Source: Trichomonas tenax (Eukaryota; Parabasalia; Trichomonadida; Trichomonadidae). From it: a DNA stretch of 16,520 nucleotides. Each line of letters opens with the position of its first letter. Within the stretch, counting starts at the first letter, position 1. Positions 5,194-13,938 of this stretch are shown here, piece by piece. Under the pieces are notes generated by a model. The model had not been told where the DNA came from and made no database searches. It was given only the letters and a program-made list of their open reading frames with translations. Both the position numbers and the translations under genes were made by a program. The stretch spans positions 1 to 16,520 of the forward strand of contig JALKBU010001113.1 of assembly GCA_023091735.1 (NCBI GenBank), written 5' to 3'.

Positions 5194-6675
5194 TTACTCG
5201 CATTGCTTAAGGAGTCCTGTCTTCTCGTTGAAAGCAACGATAAGCTTGTCGTACTCGAGGGCGGCGTTCATCTGAGCGTCCCAATAGCAGTCGCAGTACC
5301 ACTGAGCGTTGAGCTCTTCGAGTGTCTTGCCCTGCTGCTCGATCCATGTGTAGTACTTGAGGTTGTGGATTCTCTTGCGTGTGGCGTATGTGAGCTCCTC
5401 AACGTGGTCTGTTGTGGCGCCGAGCATGTAGCGGAACCAGTCAGCATAAGCCTGCATCTCTGTGTACTTGCCGTGCTTCTCCTCGAGCTCCTTGAGTCTG
5501 GACTGGTACATGATGGCAGAGTCTGTGGCAACTGTGAACATCATGTCCTTCTCTGTGAACTCGAAGTACTTGGCCATCTTGATGCAGCCGAGGATGTTAG
5601 CAATGCCGGAGATACCTAGGTTAGCGAGATCCTCGATGAGGCATGGGCAAACGCCGTGGTCCTGGAGAACCTTCTTGCCTTCTGGTGTGTTGAAGACGCG
5701 GAGTAGCTGCATGCAGGTCTCATCATCAATGCCGAGGAGGACATCCTGATCCTTAGCGTTAAGAACCCATGGAACGTGCTTGTCACCGATACCCTCGATT
5801 CTGTGGTCACCGAAGCCGTTGACAAGGAGTGTTGGGCACTGAAGGGCCTCAGAGCAGCCGAGCTTCATGTGTGGGTACTTCTTGTGGAGGTACATGCCAG
5901 AAGCAAGTGTACCAGCAGAGCCCTGGTTGAGGCAGACACCAGCAAGGCGGGATCCCTCCTTCTTGTGGTCGTTGAAGACTTCCTCCATGGCTGGGCCTGT
6001 GACGTGGTAGTGGAAGATTGGGTTAGCGAATTCTTCGAACTGGTTGAGGTTGACAACCTTGCCAGCGCCCTCCTTTGTGAGTGAGCCAGCCTTGTCGAAG
6101 ATTTCCTTGACGTTGGACTCGCAGCCTGGCGTGGCGTAGACCTCAGCGCCGATTTCCTTGAGCCAGTTGAACCTCTCCTGGGACATCTGCTCTGGGAGAA
6201 CAGCGATGGCTGTGCATCCGAGAAGGCGGGAGTTGAAGGCACCACCACGGCAGTAGTTGCCTGTTGATGGCCAAAGAGCCTTCTGAGCTGTTGGGTCGAA
6301 GTCACCACGGATGAGTCTGGAAACGAGTGGGCCGTATGTAGCACCGACCTTGTGGCAGCCTGTTGGGAAGCGCTTGCCGATGAGGACGTAGATTGGGGCC
6401 TTAACACCAGAGAGGGATGTTGGGATTTCGATAGCGTTGACCTTTCCGTATCCGCCTGTCTTGATATCGTTGTGCCATGAGATGCGGAAGAGGTTGAGTG
6501 GGTCGACATCCCAAAGGCCGATTGTCTTCAGCTTCTCAACGAGCTTTGCTGGGACCTTCTCTGGGTGAGCGAGTTGGTCGAATGTTGGGAGGATGATGTT
6601 GCGCTCCTTGCAGAGTTCGATTGTCTTGTTCAGGATTTCCTGGTTGACGATCTGTGTGTTGACGTACTTCGACAT
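5194..6675 (-). CDS. PLP-dependent enzyme, fold type II (cysteine synthase / tryptophan synthase beta superfamily)
   Basis: A 493-aa protein starting MSKYVNTQIVNQEILNKTIE at the ATG at 6675. The frame extends upstream to 6795, but the initiator TCACT at 6691-6687 lies inside that extension, so this ATG is chosen. Seen: KRFPTGCHKVGATYGP (101-116) matches the NPTGSFKxR-type motif, with Lys109 as probable Schiff-base lysine; PSTGNYCRGGAFNSRLLG (136-153) matches the substrate-binding S/T-x-G-N loop; NQGSAGTLASG (250-260) matches the phosphate-binding glycine loop. The family carries out beta-replacement or elimination on amino acids with pyridoxal phosphate in the cytosol; exact substrate is not clear. 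At 493 aa it is longer than cysteine synthase (about 310-330 aa) and closer to a bacterial-type group of about 480 aa. There is no signal peptide. Codons are much more GC-rich than the spacers, consistent with high expression. Bacterial origin by transfer is plausible. A TAAA signal lies 10 nt after the TAA. Confidence 0.9.
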   Translation of the reverse strand: MSKYVNTQIVNQEILNKTIELCKERNIILPTFDQLAHPEKVPAKLVEKLKTIGLWDVDPLNLFRISWHNDIKTGGYGKVNAIEIPTSLSGVKAPIYVLIGKRFPTGCHKVGATYGPLVSRLIRGDFDPTAQKALWPSTGNYCRGGAFNSRLLGCTAIAVLPEQMSQERFNWLKEIGAEVYATPGCESNVKEIFDKAGSLTKEGAGKVVNLNQFEEFANPIFHYHVTGPAMEEVFNDHKKEGSRLAGVCLNQGSAGTLASGMYLHKKYPHMKLGCSEALQCPTLLVNGFGDHRIEGIGDKHVPWVLNAKDQDVLLGIDDETCMQLLRVFNTPEGKKVLQDHGVCPCLIEDLANLGISGIANILGCIKMAKYFEFTEKDMMFTVATDSAIMYQSRLKELEEKHGKYTEMQAYADWFRYMLGATTDHVEELTYATRKRIHNLKYYTWIEQQGKTLEELNAQWYCDCYWDAQMNAALEYDKLIVAFNEKTGLLKQCE

Positions 6676-6686
6676 CCTAAATAAAA

Positions 6687-6691
6687 AGTGA
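6687..6691 (-). promoter_or_regulatory. Trichomonad initiator (Inr) of the PLP enzyme gene
   Basis: The minus strand reads TTCACTTTTTATTTAGG-ATG. TCACT matches TCA+1Y(T/A), with the presumed start A at 6689, giving a 14-nt 5' UTR. Such very short UTRs and this position are typical of trichomonads. This also supports ATG 6675 as the true start. Confidence 0.75.
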
Positions 6692-6879
6692 AGTCCTGTT
6701 CTCAATCGAAAACGATGAAGTCTCTGAATTGATGCAGTTATTGTAAATGTCTCAATATTTGAGAACAAATTTGTCGAGGTTTTTTCATTACGCATTGGAC
6801 TCTATAGACGTATTAGCAGCATATTTCCAGACAAAATTGGCTCAATTTACTTGATTTTGACCGTTTTTGGTGATTTTTC

Positions 6880-6896
6880 TTGTCATTACATGACAA
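6880..6896. promoter_or_regulatory. Perfect palindrome upstream of the PLP enzyme gene
   Basis: TTGTCAT-TAC-ATGACAA is a perfect 7+3+7 palindrome about 205 bp upstream of the ATG at 6675. A near copy of its left half plus centre, TTGTCATTTACATG, occurs at 13942-13955, upstream of the gene starting at 13904. It could be a dimeric factor site or a chance palindrome in AT-rich DNA. Confidence 0.35.
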
Positions 6897-7580
6897 AATT
6901 ACTTTACGTGTCATAATTTCATTTCCAAAACATCATTATCCATTAAATAATCATTAATATCATATTAAATACAACATTTAAATAATAAATCCATTAAAAT
7001 ATTTTTAAAATTCATATTATTTGATGCATTTTTTGATGATTTTTGTGTTTTTCGCACACTTTTTTGACAAGTAAAATGGCGTTGAATTTTTTATTTGGCA
7101 TAAATATTCTCATTGTTTTCTCATAGGTATGTGAATTGGAATTGACACTTCTCTGTTGTAAGAATATATTGCTCTGGAGAGCTGTGTCATATGGGAGTAC
7201 CGATGATTAATAAAGTGAGTTGATTCTTGATCTACTTTCCGACTATTGTTTGTGGTAATTTTTGGTGTACATTTTGACAGCCTTAGCCTTGCATTATCTA
7301 ATGTATCATTTCGCTAAGGTTTTAACCGAATGATGGCAATTTGATATTCAATAGAGATTTTGGATTTTTATAATCAAACAATAATTATATAAATCGTCAA
7401 TATATTGAAGTTCATATATCTGTGCATGCCATTTATTTGATCGAGTGTAATTTTTGAATTTATTTCAGATTTAGATATGAGATTCAGCCTTAATAGTTGC
7501 TCACCATAAATATGTATCAAGTAATAAATCCCATCATTTATTATGCAATCGCAAAATTAAAAAAATAAGAAAATATAAAT
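6897..7580. other. Intergenic spacer, no gene seen
   Basis: About 680 bp of AT-rich DNA between the PLP gene promoter and the stop codon of the 996-aa protein gene. It contains a 7-bp inverted repeat, CCTTAGC (7281-7287) with GCTAAGG (7313-7319), enclosing a second small palindrome CATTATCTAATG, and GCTCT-GG-AGAGC near 7171-7182. Checked for a tRNA: there is no T-loop (GGTTCRA) motif. Confidence 0.6.
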
Positions 7581-10571
7581 TTAGATGACAGTCTTTGTCT
7601 TAACATCTTCAAGAACGCCACCGAGAACGCCTTGGACGGACTGCCTGAACTCAGCGAGAGCAGAACCATCCTTAGCGATGATGACAGCTCTCAAGAATCT
7701 GACAAGTGCGGAGTGAACCTGCGCCATAATTGTGTTTGTGTTGGTGCTCTGGTAAGCAGGCAAAAGCCTACCAGCAATTCTGACCGACTTGTTATCTGAG
7801 AGCTTCCTGAAGAATTCTTCTAAGTTCTTCTTGATTGGTTCATCTGTCTTCTTACCAAATGATCTTTCTGATTCAAGGAGCTGCGAAGCGAGCTGTGGTA
7901 GAATGAGAATCATACAGTATGAAACATTTTCATCAAGAGAGTTGAAGGCATCTTCGAACTTCTTTGTAAGTTCTGGCGACTGCAAGATGAACTGCGTGAA
8001 ACCCTTCTGGGACAATATAGCATTTCTGAATGTTCTCCAGAGGGCAAGTCTTGTCTCCATCTTTGTTTCCTTCTCAACGATTGTATCGAAGACATATGTC
8101 CAGATGGAGTTCTGGTTGGCCTTAGCTGGCTCCAAAAGATCGTTCTTGTAGAGGACCTTCAAGCATCTGACAAGATCAAATTCTGTGATGAGAATAGAGC
8201 GCTTGGAAATGATATTGTTAGCAAGATCCTTGAGGTCGGCTCTATCCTTGCAGTAAATGGACTGATAGTCTCTCATCATACCGAGCAAAAGTGTAAGTGC
8301 TCTGACATAGTATGGGTTCTCCAAGAATGGATACTGCTTCTTGAGCTCTGAGAGATATGCCTTCTTCTTTTCTGCCTTTCTAACTTCCTTGTTCGGTGCA
8401 TTCTGTGCGGCACCACCTGGGCCAGCTTCAGCTGACGGCTCCTTAACCTTGATGTTCGGCTCTGGGCAGATGTTATCGATATATGCCTTGTAAAGATGGA
8501 GTGGGAATGGCCTATAATCGAATTCAGCATTGTTACATCTGAAGAGAGTGAAGACATCAAGAATATATCTGTGCATGATAGACTCTGGCTCCTGGAACAT
8601 CCTCAAGACAACAGATGGCTTCTGGTTGAGGATCTGGATACGAAGAGCGAGTGATGAATCACTGTGCATGATCAATTGCCAAAGAGAGCATGCATCATGC
8701 TTAATCATTGCATTATCAGACATAATTGCCTTGTGGATGAACTTAAGTAAGTCGTGGATAGCAAACACACGAATAAGTCTTGAGTATTCAGCCTCAACGA
8801 TTGTTCTTAGAAGTCTGAAGTAGAACATGTGGACAAGTGAATTGCTGGACATGAAACCTTCACTAATAAGTGGGAATGTAACATCAGACATGACAATATC
8901 TGAAAGCCTGCAGAAGCACTTGTGAATGAGTGGTCTGATAATGTTGAAGAATGGGAAGAAGCGATCTGGTGATGTGAAAACGACCATCTGAAGGCATTTG
9001 AGAAGCTGTGCTTGCCTGAAGTCGTTAGCCATCTGTTCGAGCTGCTGATCTGACTTTGGAGAGGCTGCAATAGCTGCCGCAAGCTCGTCATCTGGCAGGT
9101 CTGGTAATGCAAACGAGAATGGTGTGCAGTATGTCAAGAGCTCGACAAATCTCTCAAGGTGTGGTAAGAGAAGGTCAAGAACTTGCTCGCTGGTGGAGTT
9201 AAGGCCAAGGAAGTACTGAGCAGTGATGCTGCACCTGATTAAGAATCTAAGTGAGTTAGAGAGGTGCGAATGCTCAACGAGATTTGCAACAGTGAGCTTC
9301 TTTGACAAAAGACTACCAACAGTGTCGCCACTTGGAAGTTTCTCGTATAGTAAGTTAAGATACTGACGTGGCGAAAGATCAGCAATGAGGAATGATTTGA
9401 CATCTGTCTGTAATGCGTTTGCAAGATTTGCGGTCTCTGATTTAACATTAACTGCTGTTGCATCGTATAAGTCTGGTTGAGCGAGGAATCCGACATCAAG
9501 CGTCATCAACTCGCGACGGCGGATCTGTGTATGAGAGAGACCCATAAGTGGTGTGAATGGAACACCGTATTGTTGATAAGCTGTCTGAATTGTTGCGGCT
9601 GTAACTGATCCTGCGTGCGGTGGCGTGAATGTCTTTGCTGCGTGAACAGCATTTTTGACTTTTTCTGTAGAAGGAATGAGTGTAGTGAGAGTTTTCTGTG
9701 TTTTCTTGTAAGACTTTAGTAATTTCTTAAGAGCTTTCTTAGAAGTTTTCGCGCTGCACTCGAATTTCGTAAATGGCTTCGGAGGTTTGACGGGATCTTT
9801 CGGTTTATATGGAGGGACAATGCTTGTGCTTCTTTCAACAGGAAGGTCCGTAAGCTCTCCAAGCTCACTGGGAGCTGGAGGGATGACCTCCAACTCCTGG
9901 ACAATTGATGCCCAGCGGATTGAAGCGTCTTCGAAATCATCGAAATATTCATACAAAAACGGATCAGGGCGTTGAGGGATGAGCTCAGTTGCCCATGCGT
10001 TCTTTGGTTCGATGTACGCACCAATGGGTACTGGTTTCTCATTCAAACCTGCGTAAGGAAGATTATCATCTTGTTGGTATGGAGTTCCGTTGTGTAATAT
10101 TGTTTCGACAGCCATTTGGTTCGCTGGTTGTGCCGGAGATGTAAGTGGGTTGAATGTACGCTTCAGTTTTGCGCGCGTAACTGGATCTTCACGATCTACT
10201 TTCGGAATGATTTCTGGCCTTGTTGGACGCGGCAAAGAGTGCGAAATTGTCTGCGGAAGTGCGATTTTCGATGAGAACTGTGCCACAGCTTGCTCCCATT
10301 CACCAACAGCTAATTGATATTCTGCTAAACTGTCGAAATCGTCTGGATTTGGCATCATTGGGAATGAATCGAAATCTTTTATCTTGACGTAGTGTTGGTT
10401 GTATAATTCCATGCGTGGGCCCGCGAATGTTGGAACAGATCTTGGATCATCGAAAGCTTCGGGTTGAGAAAAAGAATAATTAGGGATAGTATACTCCCTG
10501 TCGAGGTTTGTGTTAAATGTGCGTGAATCGGAAACAGTCGATTGATCTGTTTTAGGACAAAGAATTGACAT
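7581..10571 (-). CDS. Large helical-repeat protein, scaffold-like (996 aa)
   Basis: Starts MSILCPKTDQSTVSDSRTFN at the ATG at 10571. The frame is open to 10622, but the Inr at 10584-10580 lies in that extension, so the upstream start is rejected. Residues 1-300 are Pro-rich and mostly disordered, with short conserved-looking patches (FPMMPNPDDFDSLAEYQLAV at about 70-89, YEYFDDFEDASIRWASIVQE at about 207-226) and a Lys-rich stretch (SKKALKKLLKSYKKTQKT at about 277-294). Residues about 340-690 and 735-980 are continuous amphipathic helices resembling an ARM/HEAT-like solenoid. They are separated by a Glu/Lys/Gly/Ala linker (about 708-738). There is no signal peptide and no convincing transmembrane helix. 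Family not firmly recognised; a scaffold of a signalling complex (SCA1/ScaA-like) is one tentative idea. The stop is TAA followed by A, giving the overlapping UAAA polyadenylation motif. Codons are moderately GC-rich, as in expressed housekeeping genes. Confidence 0.85.
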   Translation of the reverse strand: MSILCPKTDQSTVSDSRTFNTNLDREYTIPNYSFSQPEAFDDPRSVPTFAGPRMELYNQHYVKIKDFDSFPMMPNPDDFDSLAEYQLAVGEWEQAVAQFSSKIALPQTISHSLPRPTRPEIIPKVDREDPVTRAKLKRTFNPLTSPAQPANQMAVETILHNGTPYQQDDNLPYAGLNEKPVPIGAYIEPKNAWATELIPQRPDPFLYEYFDDFEDASIRWASIVQELEVIPPAPSELGELTDLPVERSTSIVPPYKPKDPVKPPKPFTKFECSAKTSKKALKKLLKSYKKTQKTLTTLIPSTEKVKNAVHAAKTFTPPHAGSVTAATIQTAYQQYGVPFTPLMGLSHTQIRRRELMTLDVGFLAQPDLYDATAVNVKSETANLANALQTDVKSFLIADLSPRQYLNLLYEKLPSGDTVGSLLSKKLTVANLVEHSHLSNSLRFLIRCSITAQYFLGLNSTSEQVLDLLLPHLERFVELLTYCTPFSFALPDLPDDELAAAIAASPKSDQQLEQMANDFRQAQLLKCLQMVVFTSPDRFFPFFNIIRPLIHKCFCRLSDIVMSDVTFPLISEGFMSSNSLVHMFYFRLLRTIVEAEYSRLIRVFAIHDLLKFIHKAIMSDNAMIKHDACSLWQLIMHSDSSLALRIQILNQKPSVVLRMFQEPESIMHRYILDVFTLFRCNNAEFDYRPFPLHLYKAYIDNICPEPNIKVKEPSAEAGPGGAAQNAPNKEVRKAEKKKAYLSELKKQYPFLENPYYVRALTLLLGMMRDYQSIYCKDRADLKDLANNIISKRSILITEFDLVRCLKVLYKNDLLEPAKANQNSIWTYVFDTIVEKETKMETRLALWRTFRNAILSQKGFTQFILQSPELTKKFEDAFNSLDENVSYCMILILPQLASQLLESERSFGKKTDEPIKKNLEEFFRKLSDNKSVRIAGRLLPAYQSTNTNTIMAQVHSALVRFLRAVIIAKDGSALAEFRQSVQGVLGGVLEDVKTKTVI

Positions 10572-10579
10572 TATTACTT

Positions 10580-10584
10580 TATGA
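10580..10584 (-). promoter_or_regulatory. Trichomonad initiator (Inr) of the 996-aa protein gene
   Basis: The minus strand reads ACAACCGTCATAAAGTAATA-ATG. TCATA matches TCA+1Y(T/A) with the start A at 10582, 11 nt before the ATG. The adjoining CAACCG resembles a Myb site (YAACNG), and an A-tract lies just upstream. Factor assignment is inference. Confidence 0.65.
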
Positions 10585-10585
10585 C

Positions 10586-11147
10586 GGTTGTTGTAAACTT
10601 TTATTTTTTTTTTTTTTGACAATTTTTGAATTATTTAAGGAATTTGATTTCATTTCTTGTTGTTATGCACATTTCATAAAAAATTTAGTATTCTTATTTT
10701 TAGACTTTTCCGGTCATAAAAAAAGTGAGTTTTCACAAATATACAATCATTAAAAATGTATTTCATTAATATATAACTATATATCATAGTCATGTTCATT
10801 GTTCTTATGATTTAGATTTTGAAAATATCCATTGGCTGACGAATGAAACTAATTTTTAATTATGTATGAAATTTAACAAAAATTAAATTTAAATCTTAGT
10901 GAACATAAGCTGTGTTCACTCCAAAAAGGAATGATATCATATGAAATCCGAAAGAATTAGAAAATAAAAAATGAAAATATTTCATATCGATAAATGATAC
11001 GTCAATATTGAACATAATAGCTGCTGTATAGTTAGGCAGTAAAAGCTCGGGTAACTTCGGTTTCAGAGTCAATTTCTTGTAAAAATTAAACTGAAAATAT
11101 TTCGAAATCGCATTGTTTTGTTTGGCAAAGAGCACGTTTGAATCCAA
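10586..11147. other. Intergenic spacer with poly-T tract
   Basis: AT-rich spacer between the promoter of the 996-aa protein gene and the stop of the IBP39-family gene. It has a T-run of about 15 bases (around 10603-10617). A minus-strand frame of 83 codons follows directly in frame after the stop at 11148 but begins with TTG, not ATG, and is composed of AT-rich codons. It is not called as a gene. No UAAA signal lies close behind the IBP39-family stop, unlike the other three genes. Confidence 0.55.
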
Positions 11148-12128
11148 TTATCCTCTCTGTGTTAAGAAGTAGTTAGATCTCAGCATTTTCTCCCACGTAT
11201 TATAAAATACACCATCTTCATCAACAAGATATTCAGCTGACGATGAAACAAGCGGCAAATTGTAACAGTGATATTCTCCGTTTGGAGTGAGCTTGAAACT
11301 GAAACAATTATCAAATGTTGTTGAAAAATAGCTTGTTAATGAAGGAGCCGTAAACATGAAATAGTCTGGACGCATGTCTGATACAATTTGCTGATATTGC
11401 ATAATTTTATAAGGAAAATTATTGAATGGACCAAATCTTGCTAAAAATACTGCAAAATCGAAAATAGTTACAACGCTTGGCGTTCTTACCATCAAAACTT
11501 GTTGAATTGTCGAAATATCATCATAATATCCGTGTGTTTCTTCGAGTTTGCTGAATAATAGCTTAGTAAATGATGGTAATGAAACTGCAAAGACTAAAGT
11601 GGAGCCAACTAAAAACTCCCATTTTTGGACAACGTCGCGTTTGAATAAATTAATTGCTTTTTCATCCATTCTATAAAGTTTAATGTGTTCTAGAAGTGGA
11701 AAATATGCTGCCTGTGTATTCATATTCATCAATGAATCAGGTTTACAGCGAGAATTGCGAATTCTTCCTAAATCTTGATTCGATGAATTTTTGGAAAATG
11801 CCTGATTCTTGAAGTACGATAATTCGCCAGATCTTCTTGTAAGCTCAAATCCGAGAGTTTTTAAGTTAACATTTAATGTGTTTAATTTTACGTCCATTAC
11901 TTCACGAAGTCTTGTTTTATTAATGAAAAACTCATTATTTGAATCTTGCACCCAACCGCAGCCTGCAATATTCGCTTTTTCAGTATCGTTTTCAACCCAA
12001 TTTAATAACGCCCTAACTTTGTACGGAAAGCGCGATGTTTCGTGCCTGTTTGATCTGTGCCTAATTTCATCAAGAAGTTTTTTAGGGATTCCTGCAATCG
12101 GTGGCGCTGCTGGGGCAGGATTCTCCAT
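11148..12128 (-). CDS. IBP39-family initiator-binding protein (IBD domain)
   Basis: A 326-aa protein from ATG 12128 (MENPAPAAPPIAGIPKKLLD). Residues about 14-125 match the parabasalid initiator-binding domain (IBD), a winged-helix DNA-binding fold: RFPYKVRALLNWVEND (33-48), GCGWV (56-60), then FFINKTRLREVMDVKLNTLN-VNLKTLGFELTR (67-98), which contains the hallmark KLNTLNVNL recognition-helix region. A charged linker (about 110-135) leads to a C-terminal domain (about 140-326), which in IBP39 is known to contact the RNA polymerase II C-terminal domain. The length fits IBP39 (about 39 kDa). IBP39 binds the Inr and positions transcription start in the nucleus. Whether this is IBP39 itself or one of many paralogs cannot be decided here. 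Its own upstream region (12129-12200) has no TCAYW Inr near the ATG. IBD identification comes from family knowledge. Confidence 0.88.
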   Translation of the reverse strand: MENPAPAAPPIAGIPKKLLDEIRHRSNRHETSRFPYKVRALLNWVENDTEKANIAGCGWVQDSNNEFFINKTRLREVMDVKLNTLNVNLKTLGFELTRRSGELSYFKNQAFSKNSSNQDLGRIRNSRCKPDSLMNMNTQAAYFPLLEHIKLYRMDEKAINLFKRDVVQKWEFLVGSTLVFAVSLPSFTKLLFSKLEETHGYYDDISTIQQVLMVRTPSVVTIFDFAVFLARFGPFNNFPYKIMQYQQIVSDMRPDYFMFTAPSLTSYFSTTFDNCFSFKLTPNGEYHCYNLPLVSSSAEYLVDEDGVFYNTWEKMLRSNYFLTQRG

Positions 12129-12311
12129 TTAAATCTAATGTCATTTTAAAAAATCCCACACTCAAAAATATGCCTTCAAATGTCAGTCTGCATTCGATTT
12201 CTGACTAAATTGTAAAGATATTTGGATTCGATAAAGTCTTTATATGGAAGTACTATGAGCAAAAATATGATTGGATATAAACTAAAACTACAAACAAAAG
12301 TATTTATTGTT

Positions 12312-13904
12312 CTAAGAAAATTTTGCATCGATTGAGATCCTCTTCATTGTTTTCCTTCTCTTGAGTTTGTTGGACTTGTTGCCAACGAGCCTCTTGTACT
12401 TTTCGATATCTCTGATCTGTGGGAACTTAATTCTGCCTACTTTCTCCCAAATACCGAGCTGAGAAAGCGTCTGAGCATCGCAGTGTTCAGGATCAACCGT
12501 TAAACGCTTCTTTTGCTTCTTCACAGTTGTCACAGAGTCATACATCATGCAAGCTTCATCGTAGAAGTATGTGGATATCTTCTTCTCTTCAAGGTGTGAT
12601 ATAACATCACTCATAGCAACTCCAAAATTACGCCGAAGATACTCCACAATCAGCATCGTTGACGTCACTGTGAAATCATCAAAATCAAGCGTATCGAAGA
12701 ACTGCCAGAACATTTTCTCTTCAACAGCATCACCAGACATCAAGAAATGTCTATAGTTCATCGTTGCGCGATGCTGTGAATCAGATTGAATAAAACCGTG
12801 CTGAGCAATGAAGTCAACAAATAGCTCCCACTGTTTCTTGCGATAAGGAAGAGATGTGTTATCTTCCATTGCTAATTGAGAAGCAGAAACCCACGGTGAT
12901 TCAGGAACTCTCGTAAGACCTTTACCAGGACCAATGTTAGTAATGCGATCGAGATCTTGATTAATCAGATCGAGACGCTTCATGAATGCTTTGCGACTCT
13001 GGAATGTTGTGCGAATGGAATCAATACGACTCTGTGACTTTTTGTTGTATTTCTTTTCGAGACGATCAACAACAAGGTCTCCTTGCTTGCGCATTGTGTA
13101 CAGCAAGTTAACTTCCTCGCGTGTGAAAGGAGCACGACTTTTACTCCAGAATATTTCTTGCTTGTATGGGTCGATAAGCAATAATGGAGTTTCTTTATCA
13201 AGCTCATCAGAATCATCAATTTTCGTGTGTGGAGTCTCTGATGGTGGTGGAACTGTGTTTGGTTTCATTAATCCATCCAATGGAAAATCTTCTTCTGTTT
13301 CTCTACCTTCAAATGGCTCAAAACCATATTTAAATGACTTTTTGATCTCTTCTTTGATGATTGGTATTGTGGAATCCATTTTAGGCCTAAACGTTTTCAT
13401 ATGAGGAACTTCTGGAAATGGATTTGCATTTTCGGGTAATTCCAAAGTCTTTTTGATCGTTCTGAAGTTTATTGTACCTATGTTTTGAATAATATCGCCA
13501 GAATCTTTGTTATGCAAAATGCAAGAAGAATTTCTTCGTTTTCTGTCTTCAATTTCCTGTTGTTTTTGTAATTTCATTCTCTTTTCTTCCTCTTCTTGCT
13601 GCTTAGCTTCTTGTATGTAAAGATCTTCATCTGAATTATCATCAATAATCGCTTTCATTAAATCTTTTGTTCTATGAATCGAACTTTCACTTTGCTTTTG
13701 GACTTCTACAACAGATTGCGCATATTGTGTCTCGTGTAACAAAGGTAGTCCTTTTTCGATATTTTTAAGTGTTCCGTTGGTGATCCAAGCGTTGGGATCT
13801 ATCGGTCTTTTCACACCCTCTTTCGCAAATATGCGGTTTGACGTCGCTTTGAACTTGATATCTTTGGGGTTATAAGGGAAAGGAATAGTTTCACTTTCAT
13901 TCAT
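12312..13904 (-). CDS. Unrecognised nuclear-type protein with coiled coil and possible SANT-like segment (530 aa)
   Basis: The first in-frame ATG is at 13904 (MNESETIPFPYNPKDIKFKA). The open frame extends to a TTG at 13931, which is unlikely to be used in a eukaryote. Residues about 88-125 are acidic then a Gln/Glu/Lys/Arg coiled coil (EAKQQEEEEKRMKLQKQQEI, RKRR). Residues about 253-310 (FWSKSRAPFTREEVNLLYTM, then a GDLVVDRLEKKYNKKSQSRI motif) resemble a divergent SANT/Myb-like helix-turn-helix. Residues about 355-450 are a helical globular region (WELFVDFIAQHGF, MFWQFFDTLDFDDFTV). The C-terminus is highly basic (KSNKLKRRKTMKRISIDAKF), a likely nuclear localisation signal. A role in chromatin or transcription is inferred. 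The stop TAG is followed within 5 nt by TAAA. There is no Inr, but a Myb-site-like TAACGAT lies upstream. Confidence 0.8.
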   Translation of the reverse strand: MNESETIPFPYNPKDIKFKATSNRIFAKEGVKRPIDPNAWITNGTLKNIEKGLPLLHETQYAQSVVEVQKQSESSIHRTKDLMKAIIDDNSDEDLYIQEAKQQEEEEKRMKLQKQQEIEDRKRRNSSCILHNKDSGDIIQNIGTINFRTIKKTLELPENANPFPEVPHMKTFRPKMDSTIPIIKEEIKKSFKYGFEPFEGRETEEDFPLDGLMKPNTVPPPSETPHTKIDDSDELDKETPLLLIDPYKQEIFWSKSRAPFTREEVNLLYTMRKQGDLVVDRLEKKYNKKSQSRIDSIRTTFQSRKAFMKRLDLINQDLDRITNIGPGKGLTRVPESPWVSASQLAMEDNTSLPYRKKQWELFVDFIAQHGFIQSDSQHRATMNYRHFLMSGDAVEEKMFWQFFDTLDFDDFTVTSTMLIVEYLRRNFGVAMSDVISHLEEKKISTYFYDEACMMYDSVTTVKKQKKRLTVDPEHCDAQTLSQLGIWEKVGRIKFPQIRDIEKYKRLVGNKSNKLKRRKTMKRISIDAKFS

Positions 13905-13931
13905 TAATTTTTCTGACAAAATCTTTGACAA

Positions 13932-13938
13932 TAACGAT
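13932..13938 (+). promoter_or_regulatory. Myb recognition element-like site (TAACGAT)
   Basis: TAACGAT lies 28-34 bp upstream of the ATG at 13904. The same word is known as a Myb-protein site in T. vaginalis adhesin gene promoters. The neighbouring minus-strand sequence has two TTGTCA copies but no TCAYW initiator. Seven bases can occur by chance, so this is a suggestion only. Confidence 0.3.

Noticed and set aside
5203..6509. Several long frames on both strands overlapping the PLP enzyme gene
   Set aside because: They are shadow frames caused by the GC-rich codon bias of the real gene, which has clear family motifs.
6676..6795. 40-residue N-terminal extension of the PLP enzyme as a targeting presequence
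   Set aside because: The Inr at 6691-6687 places the transcript start inside the extension, so it would not be in the mRNA.
7275..7325. tRNA-like gene around the CCTTAGC/GCTAAGG stem
   Set aside because: No T-loop consensus, no anticodon arm of the right geometry and no CCA-adjacent acceptor stem.
7789..10317. Several frames overlapping the 996-aa protein gene
   Set aside because: Shadow frames without Inr or conserved features, inside one continuous long frame.
10572..10622. 17-residue Lys-rich N-terminal extension of the 996-aa protein
   Set aside because: The Inr at 10584-10580 lies downstream of that start.
10896..11147. 83-codon frame directly after the stop of the IBP39-family gene, suggesting readthrough
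   Set aside because: It starts with TTG, is AT-driven in composition, and the 326-aa protein already has the length expected for IBP39.
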